64,000 nt of DNA, from NCBI GenBank assembly GCA_947259915.1, contig CAMYOC010000028.1:21076-85075 (forward strand), in the 5' to 3' direction. The stretch's first letter is position 1; each line of letters opens with the position of its first letter. Shown here piece by piece: positions 25,370 through 32,525 of this stretch. Source of the DNA: an uncultured Gammaproteobacteria bacterium (GTDB taxonomy: Bacteria > Pseudomonadota > Gammaproteobacteria > Steroidobacterales > XN24). The notes beneath the pieces were generated by a model. It was not told the origin of the DNA. It did no database searches and was given only the letters and a program-made list of their open reading frames with translations. A program made the translations under genes and the position numbers.

Positions 25370-26443
25370 GTGGCCGCGATGCAGGAAACGGCCCGGCCGC
25401 GGCCGGGGGAGGAGCTGGACGCCGTCCGGGTACGTGATTTTCTCGCCAAAGCCCTGCCCGCATACTCGGGTCAGCCCGAGATCCGGCAGTTTCCGGGCGG
25501 CGCCTCCAATCTGACCTATCTGATCAGGATCGGTGATCAGGAGCTGGTGCTACGCCGCCCGCCCTTTGGCACCAAGGCCCGCAGCGCCCACGACATGGGG
25601 CGCGAATATCAGGTGCTGAGCCGTCTGCACAGCGTATTCCCCTACAGCCCGCGGCCGTTGGCGCTGTGTGAAGATCCGGCAGTGCTCGGCGAGCCCTTCT
25701 ACGTGATGGAACGGCTCCGCGGGACCATACTGCGGCGGGACCTGCCGACGGGGCTGACGCTGACTCCGGCGTCCGCCCGCGCGCTGTGCGAGAACCTGGT
25801 CGATGTCCAGCTGGAGCTGCACCAGGTCGACTTTGTGCAGGCGGGGCTGGCAGACCTGGGCCGCCCGGACGGCTATGTCGAGCGGCAGGTCGGCGGCTGG
25901 AGCAAACGCTATCGCGCGGCACGCACCGACGATGTGCCTGACGACGAAGCATTGATGGATTGGCTGGCCGACAATATGCCGCAAGATTCCAGCGGCGCAG
26001 CCATCATCCATAACGACTACAAGTTCGACAACGTGGTACTGAAAGACGACGGCGATGGCCTGCGCATCCATGGCGTGCTGGACTGGGAGATGGCCACGCT
26101 CGGGGATCCGTGGATGGATCTGGGATGCTCGCTGGCCTACTGGATCGAGGCCGGGGATCCGGCGCCGCTGCAGTCGGTGCGCATGATGCCGACCCATCTT
26201 CCGGGGATGATGCGCCGGAGCGAGATCGTCGACTACTACGCAGCGCGATCCGGTCACGATCCCGGCCGTTTCGATTTCTATTACGCTTTCGGTCTGTTCC
26301 GGCTCGCGGTAATCGTGCAACAGATCTATTACCGCTATACCCACGGCCAGACATCCGACCCGCGCTTTGCCGGCTTCGGCCAGCTGGGCGCCATTCTTTC
26401 CGCCAACGCCGAGGCCGTCGCTGCCGGCCGACGCGACGTCTAG
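25370..26443 (+). CDS. APH-type phosphotransferase, LvaA-like acyl-CoA kinase
   Basis: The 357-residue protein has a kinase fold of the aminoglycoside phosphotransferase type: the nucleotide-binding FPGGASNLTYLIR, the catalytic loop IIHNDYKFDNVVL (HxDxxxxN) and the metal-binding VLDWEMATLGDP. Homologues near acyl-CoA dehydrogenases include LvaA, which phosphorylates 4-hydroxyvaleryl-CoA, and the kinase half of ACAD10/11. It starts at a GTG three bases after the dehydrogenase stop; an ATG at 25379 is possible. Drug resistance is an unlikely role in this setting. Confidence 0.9.
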   Translation: MAAMQETARPRPGEELDAVRVRDFLAKALPAYSGQPEIRQFPGGASNLTYLIRIGDQELVLRRPPFGTKARSAHDMGREYQVLSRLHSVFPYSPRPLALCEDPAVLGEPFYVMERLRGTILRRDLPTGLTLTPASARALCENLVDVQLELHQVDFVQAGLADLGRPDGYVERQVGGWSKRYRAARTDDVPDDEALMDWLADNMPQDSSGAAIIHNDYKFDNVVLKDDGDGLRIHGVLDWEMATLGDPWMDLGCSLAYWIEAGDPAPLQSVRMMPTHLPGMMRRSEIVDYYAARSGHDPGRFDFYYAFGLFRLAVIVQQIYYRYTHGQTSDPRFAGFGQLGAILSANAEAVAAGRRDV

Positions 26444-26458
26444 AGGAGCCAGATCGAA

Positions 26459-27226
26459 ATGCAGGAACCGACCGTGATGGATTTCAACGACAAGGTGGTC
26501 ATGGTCACCGGCGCCAGCCGTGGCATCGGCGAGTCCGCGGCCAGGTTGTTCGCCGCCCGTGGCGGCCATGTCATCGTATCCAGTCGCAAGACGGAGTCGG
26601 TGGAAGCCGTCGCCGCTTCGATCAGGGATGCGGGCGGCAAGGCGACCGCGCTGGCCTGTCACGTCGGCGATGCGGATGCGGTCGAGACCGCATTCGCGAC
26701 GATCGCCGCGGATTTCGGTCGTCTCGATGTGCTGGTCAACAACGCCGCCACCAACCCGCACTTCGGCCATATCGCGGAGACCCCGCTAGCCATGGTGGAC
26801 AAGACCGTCGAGGTGAACATCCGCGGCTATTTCCACATGTCGCAAAAAGCCGCGCTGATGATGAAGGAACAAGGCGGCGGCGCGATCGTCAACACCTCGT
26901 CGATCAACGGCGTGCGGCCGGGTCCGTATCAGGGCATCTATTCCATCACCAAAGCCGCCGTGATCAGCATGACCCAGGCCTTCGCCAAGGAATGTGCGGC
27001 CTGGAACGTCCGCGTCAATGCGGTACTGCCCGGACTGACCGATACCCGCTTCGCCGCCGCACTGACCCAAAACGAACAGATGTTAAACATGATCCTGCCG
27101 CTGATCCCGCTGCACCGGGTTGCCGACCCGGACGAGATCGCGCCGGCGATCGTGTTCCTGGCCTCGGATGATGCGTCCTACATCACCGGCGCGGCACTGC
27201 CGGTCGACGGCGGCTTTCTCGCCTGA
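26459..27226 (+). CDS. Short-chain dehydrogenase, LvaD-like 3-hydroxyacyl-CoA dehydrogenase candidate
   Basis: The 255-residue SDR has VVMVTGASRGIGESAARL near residue 13, NNAATNPHFG, the catalytic Ser in NTSSINGV and YSITKAA for YxxxK, and ends with the common GAALPVDGGFLA. It follows the kinase by 15 bases with an AGGAG ribosome site. In the Lva pathway an SDR oxidises the 3-hydroxyacyl-CoA made after the kinase and dehydrogenase steps; this gene's position fits that role, but SDR substrates cannot be read from sequence. Confidence 0.9.
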   Translation: MQEPTVMDFNDKVVMVTGASRGIGESAARLFAARGGHVIVSSRKTESVEAVAASIRDAGGKATALACHVGDADAVETAFATIAADFGRLDVLVNNAATNPHFGHIAETPLAMVDKTVEVNIRGYFHMSQKAALMMKEQGGGAIVNTSSINGVRPGPYQGIYSITKAAVISMTQAFAKECAAWNVRVNAVLPGLTDTRFAAALTQNEQMLNMILPLIPLHRVADPDEIAPAIVFLASDDASYITGAALPVDGGFLA

Positions 27227-27229
27227 TCG

Positions 27230-28006
27230 ATGTCACGCTTGCTGGCCATTACCCGCGCCGTCAGTCCCGGGATCGCCCGCTGCGAGCTGGCATTTGCCCC
27301 GCGACGGCCGATCGACCATCAGCGCGCCACCGTACAACATGCGGCCTATGAAGCGGCGCTGCGCGACGCCGGCTGCGCGGTCGAGCGCCTGCCCGCCGCT
27401 GATGAGCACCCGGACGGTGTGTTTGTGGAAGACACGGCTGTGGTGCTGGATGAGATAGCGGTGATCACGCGCCCGGGCGCGGTATCGCGCCGGGGCGAGA
27501 CCACGACCACGGCGCGTGCGTTGGCGCGCCATCGACCGCTGGCCGAAATCAGCGCCCCCGGGATCCTCGATGGCGGCGATGTGCTGGTCTCCGGCAAGAC
27601 CCTGTTTGTGGGCCGCTCCGGTCGCACCAACGCGGAGGGCTTTGATCAACTCCGGTCGATCGTGGGGCCATTGGGCTACCGTACCGTCGATGTTGAGGTC
27701 CGGCATTGCCTGCACCTGAAGACGGCGGCGACCCTGATCGACGAGGACCTGATCCTGCTCGACGAGCAACGGATCGACCGTAGCGTATTCGAAGGTCATC
27801 ACACGACGGCCGTCGCCCCGGGTGAGGCCGAGGCCGCCAATGCGGTGCGGGTAAACGGCCGGGTGTTGCTCAGCGCGGCAGGTCTGCACACCGGGGAACG
27901 ACTGGCCGCGCGCGGTATCGAAGTGATCATGGTCGAGAATGATGAACTGGCCAGGGCGGAAGGCGGCCTCAGCTGTTGCAGCCTTATACTCTGCCTGGCA
28001 GCCTGA
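27230..28006 (+). CDS. Dimethylarginine dimethylaminohydrolase-like enzyme
   Basis: The 258-residue protein belongs to the amidinotransferase superfamily in its DDAH form: FVEDTAVVLDE near residue 65, ISAPGILDGGDVLV, the catalytic His in RHCLHLKTA, and the nucleophilic Cys in GGLSCCSLILCL at the C-terminus. These proteins hydrolyse N-methylated arginines to citrulline, or act as arginine deiminases. Its place in a fatty-acyl-CoA type operon, three bases after the SDR, is unexpected. The full catalytic set argues for an active enzyme. Confidence 0.9.
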   Translation: MSRLLAITRAVSPGIARCELAFAPRRPIDHQRATVQHAAYEAALRDAGCAVERLPAADEHPDGVFVEDTAVVLDEIAVITRPGAVSRRGETTTTARALARHRPLAEISAPGILDGGDVLVSGKTLFVGRSGRTNAEGFDQLRSIVGPLGYRTVDVEVRHCLHLKTAATLIDEDLILLDEQRIDRSVFEGHHTTAVAPGEAEAANAVRVNGRVLLSAAGLHTGERLAARGIEVIMVENDELARAEGGLSCCSLILCLAA

Positions 28007-28017
28007 GCGGAGCGCAG

Positions 28018-28440
28018 ATGAAAACAAAACTCGAGCAAATCGAGCCCTATAACAGTCTCGCCTTCAGCGAGTCCGCCGCGTCACCCGACGAGGTCACGAT
28101 GACGCTGCCGCTGGCCGGGAACCGCAACGACAAGGGCACGGTGTTTGGCGGCAGTATCTATTCCGCCATGGTGCTGGCGGCATGGCGTGTGTGTGAGGAA
28201 CGGGCCGCGGCCCAGGGATGGCAGGGCGATGTCTTCGTCAAGGACTCCTCGATCAGCTATCTGCGGCCGGCGCGGTCGGACATGCGCGTGCGCGCAACGC
28301 TGGATGCGCCACCGGCCGCAACCCGGCGCGGCAATATCGCCTTTGACGCCAGCATCGAAGCCGTCGACGCAGACGGCAAAGTGTGTGCCAATATGCAGGC
28401 CTCGTTCCGACTGCTGGATGAGAAGCGAAACGATGTGTGA
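28018..28440 (+). CDS. YiiD-type hotdog thioesterase
   Basis: The 140-residue protein has the hotdog-fold features of the YiiD C-terminal thioesterase family: LPLAGNRNDKGTVFGGSIYS near residue 36, VFVKDSSISYLRPARSD, and IEAVDADGKVCANMQASF. It should hydrolyse an acyl-CoA or acyl carrier thioester. The start at 28018 is preferred because GGAG is placed five bases ahead; an earlier ATG lies inside the upstream gene. In this operon it could release the final acid or recycle CoA. Confidence 0.87.
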   Translation: MKTKLEQIEPYNSLAFSESAASPDEVTMTLPLAGNRNDKGTVFGGSIYSAMVLAAWRVCEERAAAQGWQGDVFVKDSSISYLRPARSDMRVRATLDAPPAATRRGNIAFDASIEAVDADGKVCANMQASFRLLDEKRNDV

Positions 28441-28453
28441 AGAGGGAGGAAGG

Positions 28454-29287
28454 ATGATCCGAGGGTTTGATTCGAGATCCGCGCGCTGGTCCGTGCTGGC
28501 GGCGCTGGCGCTGCTGGCCGCCTGCGGTCAGCCGGAGGCACCGCCGCCGGCGTCCGCTGATGACGCGATGCCAAAGCTGCCGGCCGAATTAGCCGAGATC
28601 GAGGCAGCCGCGCGCGAGCTCCCGCTCATCGAGGGCGAGGAACAGGTCGGCGACGCGCAATTGAGCTACCGCGCCTACGTCGATGGTGACCGGCCACGCT
28701 TTGTCGAAGAGGTGGTCAACGGGGAATACAGCGCCACCCGCGATCGATATTATTTTGCCGAGGGCCGGCTGACTTATTTCCATCGCGAGGGCAGCCAGCT
28801 GATCGCGATGCCTCCGGATCCGCCCGGTCTCGGCGACGTCGTGATGTTCGTGTCCTTCGACGACAGCGGCCGCCCCGGCGGGCAGCAGAAGCGCCTCAAG
28901 GGTCGACCCGCCGAGATCGAGTCGTTTGAAATTACTGCGATCTCCAACCGTGCCGTCGAGCTGGCCCGGCAAGTCCGCCTGCGGCAACGCGAACCGCTGG
29001 ACGAAGGCGAAATGGAAGGCTACCTGGTGATGGGTGAACCGCTGACCACCTTCCAGCCTTGCGGCGACCCGAAGATCTACTGGGTGGATGCGGCTGCGGC
29101 GGACATGAGCGGCCTGCGGGCCGAGTACGATCGCACCGCGAGCCAGCCAATGGAGCCGTTATACGTCCGGATCAAGGGAGAATTCGGCGAGCGGATCACG
29201 ACCGGGATCGCATCCAACTACCCGGCCGTGCTGCACGTCGACTCGCACTCGATCATCAGTCGGCGGGAACAGCGCGACTGTCCCTGA
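28454..29287 (+). CDS. Lipoprotein with a C-terminal COG3650-type domain
   Basis: The 277-residue protein has a lipoprotein signal ending LALLAACGQ, with Cys near residue 25. The C-terminal half carries LTTFQPCGDPKIYWVDA and a stretch PLYVRIKGEF followed by NYPAVLHVDS, the pattern of a small domain common in envelope lipoproteins (COG3650-like). The N-terminal half is rich in charged beta-strand sequence and has no recognised motif. GGGAGG precedes the ATG. Its stop overlaps the next start by one base (TGATG). Function unknown. Confidence 0.8.
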   Translation: MIRGFDSRSARWSVLAALALLAACGQPEAPPPASADDAMPKLPAELAEIEAAARELPLIEGEEQVGDAQLSYRAYVDGDRPRFVEEVVNGEYSATRDRYYFAEGRLTYFHREGSQLIAMPPDPPGLGDVVMFVSFDDSGRPGGQQKRLKGRPAEIESFEITAISNRAVELARQVRLRQREPLDEGEMEGYLVMGEPLTTFQPCGDPKIYWVDAAAADMSGLRAEYDRTASQPMEPLYVRIKGEFGERITTGIASNYPAVLHVDSHSIISRREQRDCP

Positions 29288-29985
29288 TGGGCAGTAGAGC
29301 TGCCCGCGAGGCCTGCGCAAAACCGGTCCAACCGGTGCCCGCGCCGTGGCGACTCGAGGGGAGTGGTCTGATTCTGCTGCTGAAGTCGGCGGCGGCTACT
29401 CCTGATCCGCGCTGGCATGCCATACCCGAAACAGATGAACTGGCTCGCCCCGGCATCGGGCTGCTGATGTTTGTCGACTACTGGCGCTCCGAGGTGGGTC
29501 CATATCGGGAACTGTTGTTTATCCCGGGTCGGTTTCAGTGGGGTGAGCGGCGCTTTTTGTCGGTGACCCGTATCCTGGTTAGTACCGCGGAGAGCGTGGC
29601 CGGCGGGCGGGCGAATTGGGGTATCCCGAAAGAGCTGGCCGAATTCCGTCTCAGCGGCGAGCCCGGTGGCTTGCTGGATCTGAGCGTCAGTCAGGGCGGC
29701 CAGCCGGTTGCGGACATCGCCTGGCGGGGAAAGGGTCCCGCATTGCCGGTGACCACCGCTCTTGTGCCCGCAGCGCTGCGCACGCTGGTTCAGGTCCTCG
29801 ACGGGAAACAATTTCGGCTGGCGCCCTCGGCCAGCGGCCGCGTCAGCGCGGCTCGTCTGGATCGTCTTGAGACCAACCCGGCGCTGTTTCCGGCTCTCGA
29901 TCCGCGCCGGGTCCTGACCGCACTCTCAGTGCCGCGCTTCGAGATGACCTTCCCGGCGGCGCATATCAGTCCTTGTCACCAATGA
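29287..29985 (+). CDS. Acetoacetate decarboxylase-superfamily protein
   Basis: The 232-residue protein has the acetoacetate decarboxylase (ADC) fold signature: a strand-rich N-terminus, LFIPGRFQWGERRFLSVTRI, and GRANWGIPKELAEFRL. In true ADC two adjacent lysines (PKK) form the Schiff base and tune its pKa; here the motif is PKE, so classical decarboxylation of acetoacetate is doubtful. ADC-like proteins of this type have diverse or unknown activities. It ends the operon and overlaps the convergent DUF3108 gene by 20 bases. Confidence 0.82.
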   Translation: MGSRAAREACAKPVQPVPAPWRLEGSGLILLLKSAAATPDPRWHAIPETDELARPGIGLLMFVDYWRSEVGPYRELLFIPGRFQWGERRFLSVTRILVSTAESVAGGRANWGIPKELAEFRLSGEPGGLLDLSVSQGGQPVADIAWRGKGPALPVTTALVPAALRTLVQVLDGKQFRLAPSASGRVSAARLDRLETNPALFPALDPRRVLTALSVPRFEMTFPAAHISPCHQ

Positions 29986-30712
29986 GCTTATAGCTATCGA
30001 GCGTAAGGCTGGCGCGGAGTTTGCCGTTTTTGTGCTGCTCGATACGCACCAGCTGATAGTCCAGCTCGGGCGCCGCCCACACCGTATAGGTCGGATCATC
30101 CACCGCAGCATACTCCAGACGTCGGGCGCTGAATTTGCCGAGGCGCGTGTCCACGTCTTCAAAGCCAAGATCACGGACCTCGATCTCCTTGATCCGCCCC
30201 TTGCCGTCGACGATGTAATAGCGCTCGCGCAGCTGGTCATGACTGAGGTCGTGGGCCAGTACGTAGCGGAAGGTGAGCAGGTCAACGACCGGTCCGTCCG
30301 CCCGCACCCGTTTTTCCTTCCCGCGGAAGATGGACACGACCTCGCCGTCGGACTCGAAATGGGTTTTTATGTCCTTGTCGTCGTCGCTGAATTTGTCGCG
30401 CTTCTCGTAAGCCAGCGGCTCGACCCCGGCCGCGGTGACGCGGAAACGGCTCTTCTCGACGACGTTGCCACCAAACAGCGACGCCCAGCTGCGCGTGTGT
30501 ATGTCGGATACGAACGCATACTCGCCGTCTCCGACTTCCTTCAGGACAATATCCACCTGCACCGGGATCAGCTTGATCAGGGCCTTGTACTCGGCCCGAT
30601 AGGGCGTCACCGCCGCTGCCGGCACTGACAGCAACAACATCAGCACGGCCGCCACCACGCAATGTATCTTGTTCACAGGTACTTTGATGCCAGTGACAGC
30701 TGTTTGGTTCAC
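29966..30712 (-). CDS. DUF3108-family secreted protein
   Basis: The 248-residue protein has a signal peptide (VAAVLMLLLSVPAAA) and a beta-rich mature region of the DUF3108 family: YRAEYKALIKLIPVQVDI, then KRDKFSDDDKD and LTFRYVLAHDLS. The domain is found in periplasmic proteins of unknown function. The GTG at 30712 overlaps the fadD stop (GTGA) and suggests translational coupling. A GTG at 30676, just before the signal peptide core, is an alternative start with similar support. Confidence 0.85.
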   Translation of the reverse strand: MNQTAVTGIKVPVNKIHCVVAAVLMLLLSVPAAAVTPYRAEYKALIKLIPVQVDIVLKEVGDGEYAFVSDIHTRSWASLFGGNVVEKSRFRVTAAGVEPLAYEKRDKFSDDDKDIKTHFESDGEVVSIFRGKEKRVRADGPVVDLLTFRYVLAHDLSHDQLRERYYIVDGKGRIKEIEVRDLGFEDVDTRLGKFSARRLEYAAVDDPTYTVWAAPELDYQLVRIEQHKNGKLRASLTLDSYKLIGDKD

Positions 30713-32376
30713 GACTCGCGCAAGGCCCGGCGCAGAATCTTGCCAACGTTGGTCTTCGGCAACTCGTCACGGAGCTCGACCTGGCGCGGGATCTTGTACG
30801 GCGTCAGGTTTTCGCGGCAGTGAGCAATGAGATCCTCCACCTCCAGACTGGCGCCAGGCTGCGCCACCACGAACAGCTTTACCGCCTCACCGGACTTTTC
30901 GTCAGGCACACCGATACAGGCGGCTTCCAGGACGCCCGGATGCTGGGTCGCGACGTCTTCCACTTCGCACGGGTAAACATTGAAGCCGGAAACCAGAATC
31001 ATGTCCTTGGCCCGGTCCACGATGCGCAGATATCCACCCTCGTCCACGGTAGCGATATCACCGGTGCGCAAGAAACCATCCTCGTAATACGTGTCCCGGG
31101 TCGCGTCCTCGCGTTGCCAGTATCCCTGCATCACCTGCGGGCCGCGCACGCACAGCTCGCCCGGCTCAGCGATGCCAGTTTCTTTACCATCCTCGCCGCG
31201 GATCGATATCTCGGTGGAGGGCAGGGGCAGGCCGACGTCGCCGCTGTAGACTTCGGTCCGGTCCAGCTGACTCATGGACACCACCGGCGAGCATTCGGTG
31301 AGTCCGTAGCCTTCGAGCAGGACGCGCCCGGTGAGCGCGAACCACTTCGTCGCCACCGCGCTCTGCACGGCCATACCGCCGCCGCCCGCCATCTTCAAAC
31401 CGGAGACATCGACGTCGGGGAAATCCGCATCATGGACCAGCGCGTTGTACAAGGTATTGACGCCGAAGAAGGCGGTGAATCTCCATTTCTTCAGCTCCGC
31501 GACGAAACCCGGCACGTCCCGCGGATTGGGTATCAATACGTTGAGACCACCGATGCGGACAAAACACATACAGTTAACGACCAGCGCGTAGATATGGTAG
31601 AGCGGCAGTGCGGTGATCACGATCTCCTCACCAGGCTGCGTGACCGTATCGGTCAGCGCCGACATCTGCAGCACGTTGGCGTACACGCTCCGGTGCGGCA
31701 GCATCGCGCCCTTGGAAGGACCCGTGGTGCCGCCTGTGTACTGCAGGAACGCCAGTGACTCGCCATCGAGTTCCGGTCTGGAGAGGGACGAGCCAGCGCC
31801 TTCGGCCAGCGTCTGTCGGAAACGGACATGCCCGGGCAGAGAGTAAGCCGGCACCATCTTCTTGACCCGCTTGAGCACAAAATTGACCAGCGCCGATCGG
31901 GGCCAGTCCAGCAGATCACCGAACTCGGTGACGACGACGTTCTTCACCGCGGTCTTGGCAATCACCTTCTCCAGCACCTGCGCGAAGTTGGCCAGGATGA
32001 CGATAGCCTCGGCACCCGAGTCCACCAGCTGGTGCTGCAATTCCCTTGCGGTATAGAGCGGATTGACATTGACCACGACCATCCCGGCCCTCAAGGCGCC
32101 GAACATGGCCACCGGGTACTGCAGGATGTTGGGCAACATGATCGCGATCCGGGCCCCGGGTTGCAGTCCGGCACTGTGTTGCAGCCAGGCGCCGAAGTCG
32201 GCGGATTGCTGCTCCAGCTCCCGATAGCTGATGCGTTTGCCCATACAGGCGAACGCCGGCCGGTCCGGATAGGTGCGGAAGGCGTCCTCCAGCATCGTCA
32301 CCAGGGTATCCCCGGGTGACATGCCGATCTCCGCCGGCACGCCGGGCGGATAATTTTTTAGCCAGATTTTTTCCAC
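30709..32376 (-). CDS. fadD: Long-chain fatty acid-CoA ligase (FadD)
   Basis: From the GTG at 32376 the product is 555 residues and begins with residues like E. coli FadD (MEKIWLKNYPPGVPAEI). It has the AMP-binding motif LQYTGGTTGPSKGAMLPH, YGLTECSPVVS, the ATP/AMP motif DGFLRTGDIATVDE and the linker and C-terminal lysine in LPKTNVGKILRRALRE. It activates fatty acids to acyl-CoA at the inner membrane for beta-oxidation. The GTG has GGGAGAG at proper distance, so the upstream extension of the frame is rejected. It is first in a two-gene unit with the DUF3108 gene. Confidence 0.95.
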   Translation of the reverse strand: MEKIWLKNYPPGVPAEIGMSPGDTLVTMLEDAFRTYPDRPAFACMGKRISYRELEQQSADFGAWLQHSAGLQPGARIAIMLPNILQYPVAMFGALRAGMVVVNVNPLYTARELQHQLVDSGAEAIVILANFAQVLEKVIAKTAVKNVVVTEFGDLLDWPRSALVNFVLKRVKKMVPAYSLPGHVRFRQTLAEGAGSSLSRPELDGESLAFLQYTGGTTGPSKGAMLPHRSVYANVLQMSALTDTVTQPGEEIVITALPLYHIYALVVNCMCFVRIGGLNVLIPNPRDVPGFVAELKKWRFTAFFGVNTLYNALVHDADFPDVDVSGLKMAGGGGMAVQSAVATKWFALTGRVLLEGYGLTECSPVVSMSQLDRTEVYSGDVGLPLPSTEISIRGEDGKETGIAEPGELCVRGPQVMQGYWQREDATRDTYYEDGFLRTGDIATVDEGGYLRIVDRAKDMILVSGFNVYPCEVEDVATQHPGVLEAACIGVPDEKSGEAVKLFVVAQPGASLEVEDLIAHCRENLTPYKIPRQVELRDELPKTNVGKILRRALRES

Positions 32377-32525
32377 GCGCTTCTCTCCCGCGACGCCCGG
32401 GCCGGGCTCAGGTGCCCGACCCACGGATCAGCAATCTACCACAGGGCAGAGTCACCGCACGCAGGCACAGGGTCTGCCGCGTCCGCGCAGACGCGCGCCC
32501 GGCTGCTGCCCCCAGCGGCGCTTGC

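Noticed and set aside
25370..26443. APH-type kinase as an aminoglycoside resistance gene
   Set aside because: Its operon partners are an ACAD10/11-like dehydrogenase and an SDR, and its wording matches metabolic APH-fold kinases; resistance is unlikely.
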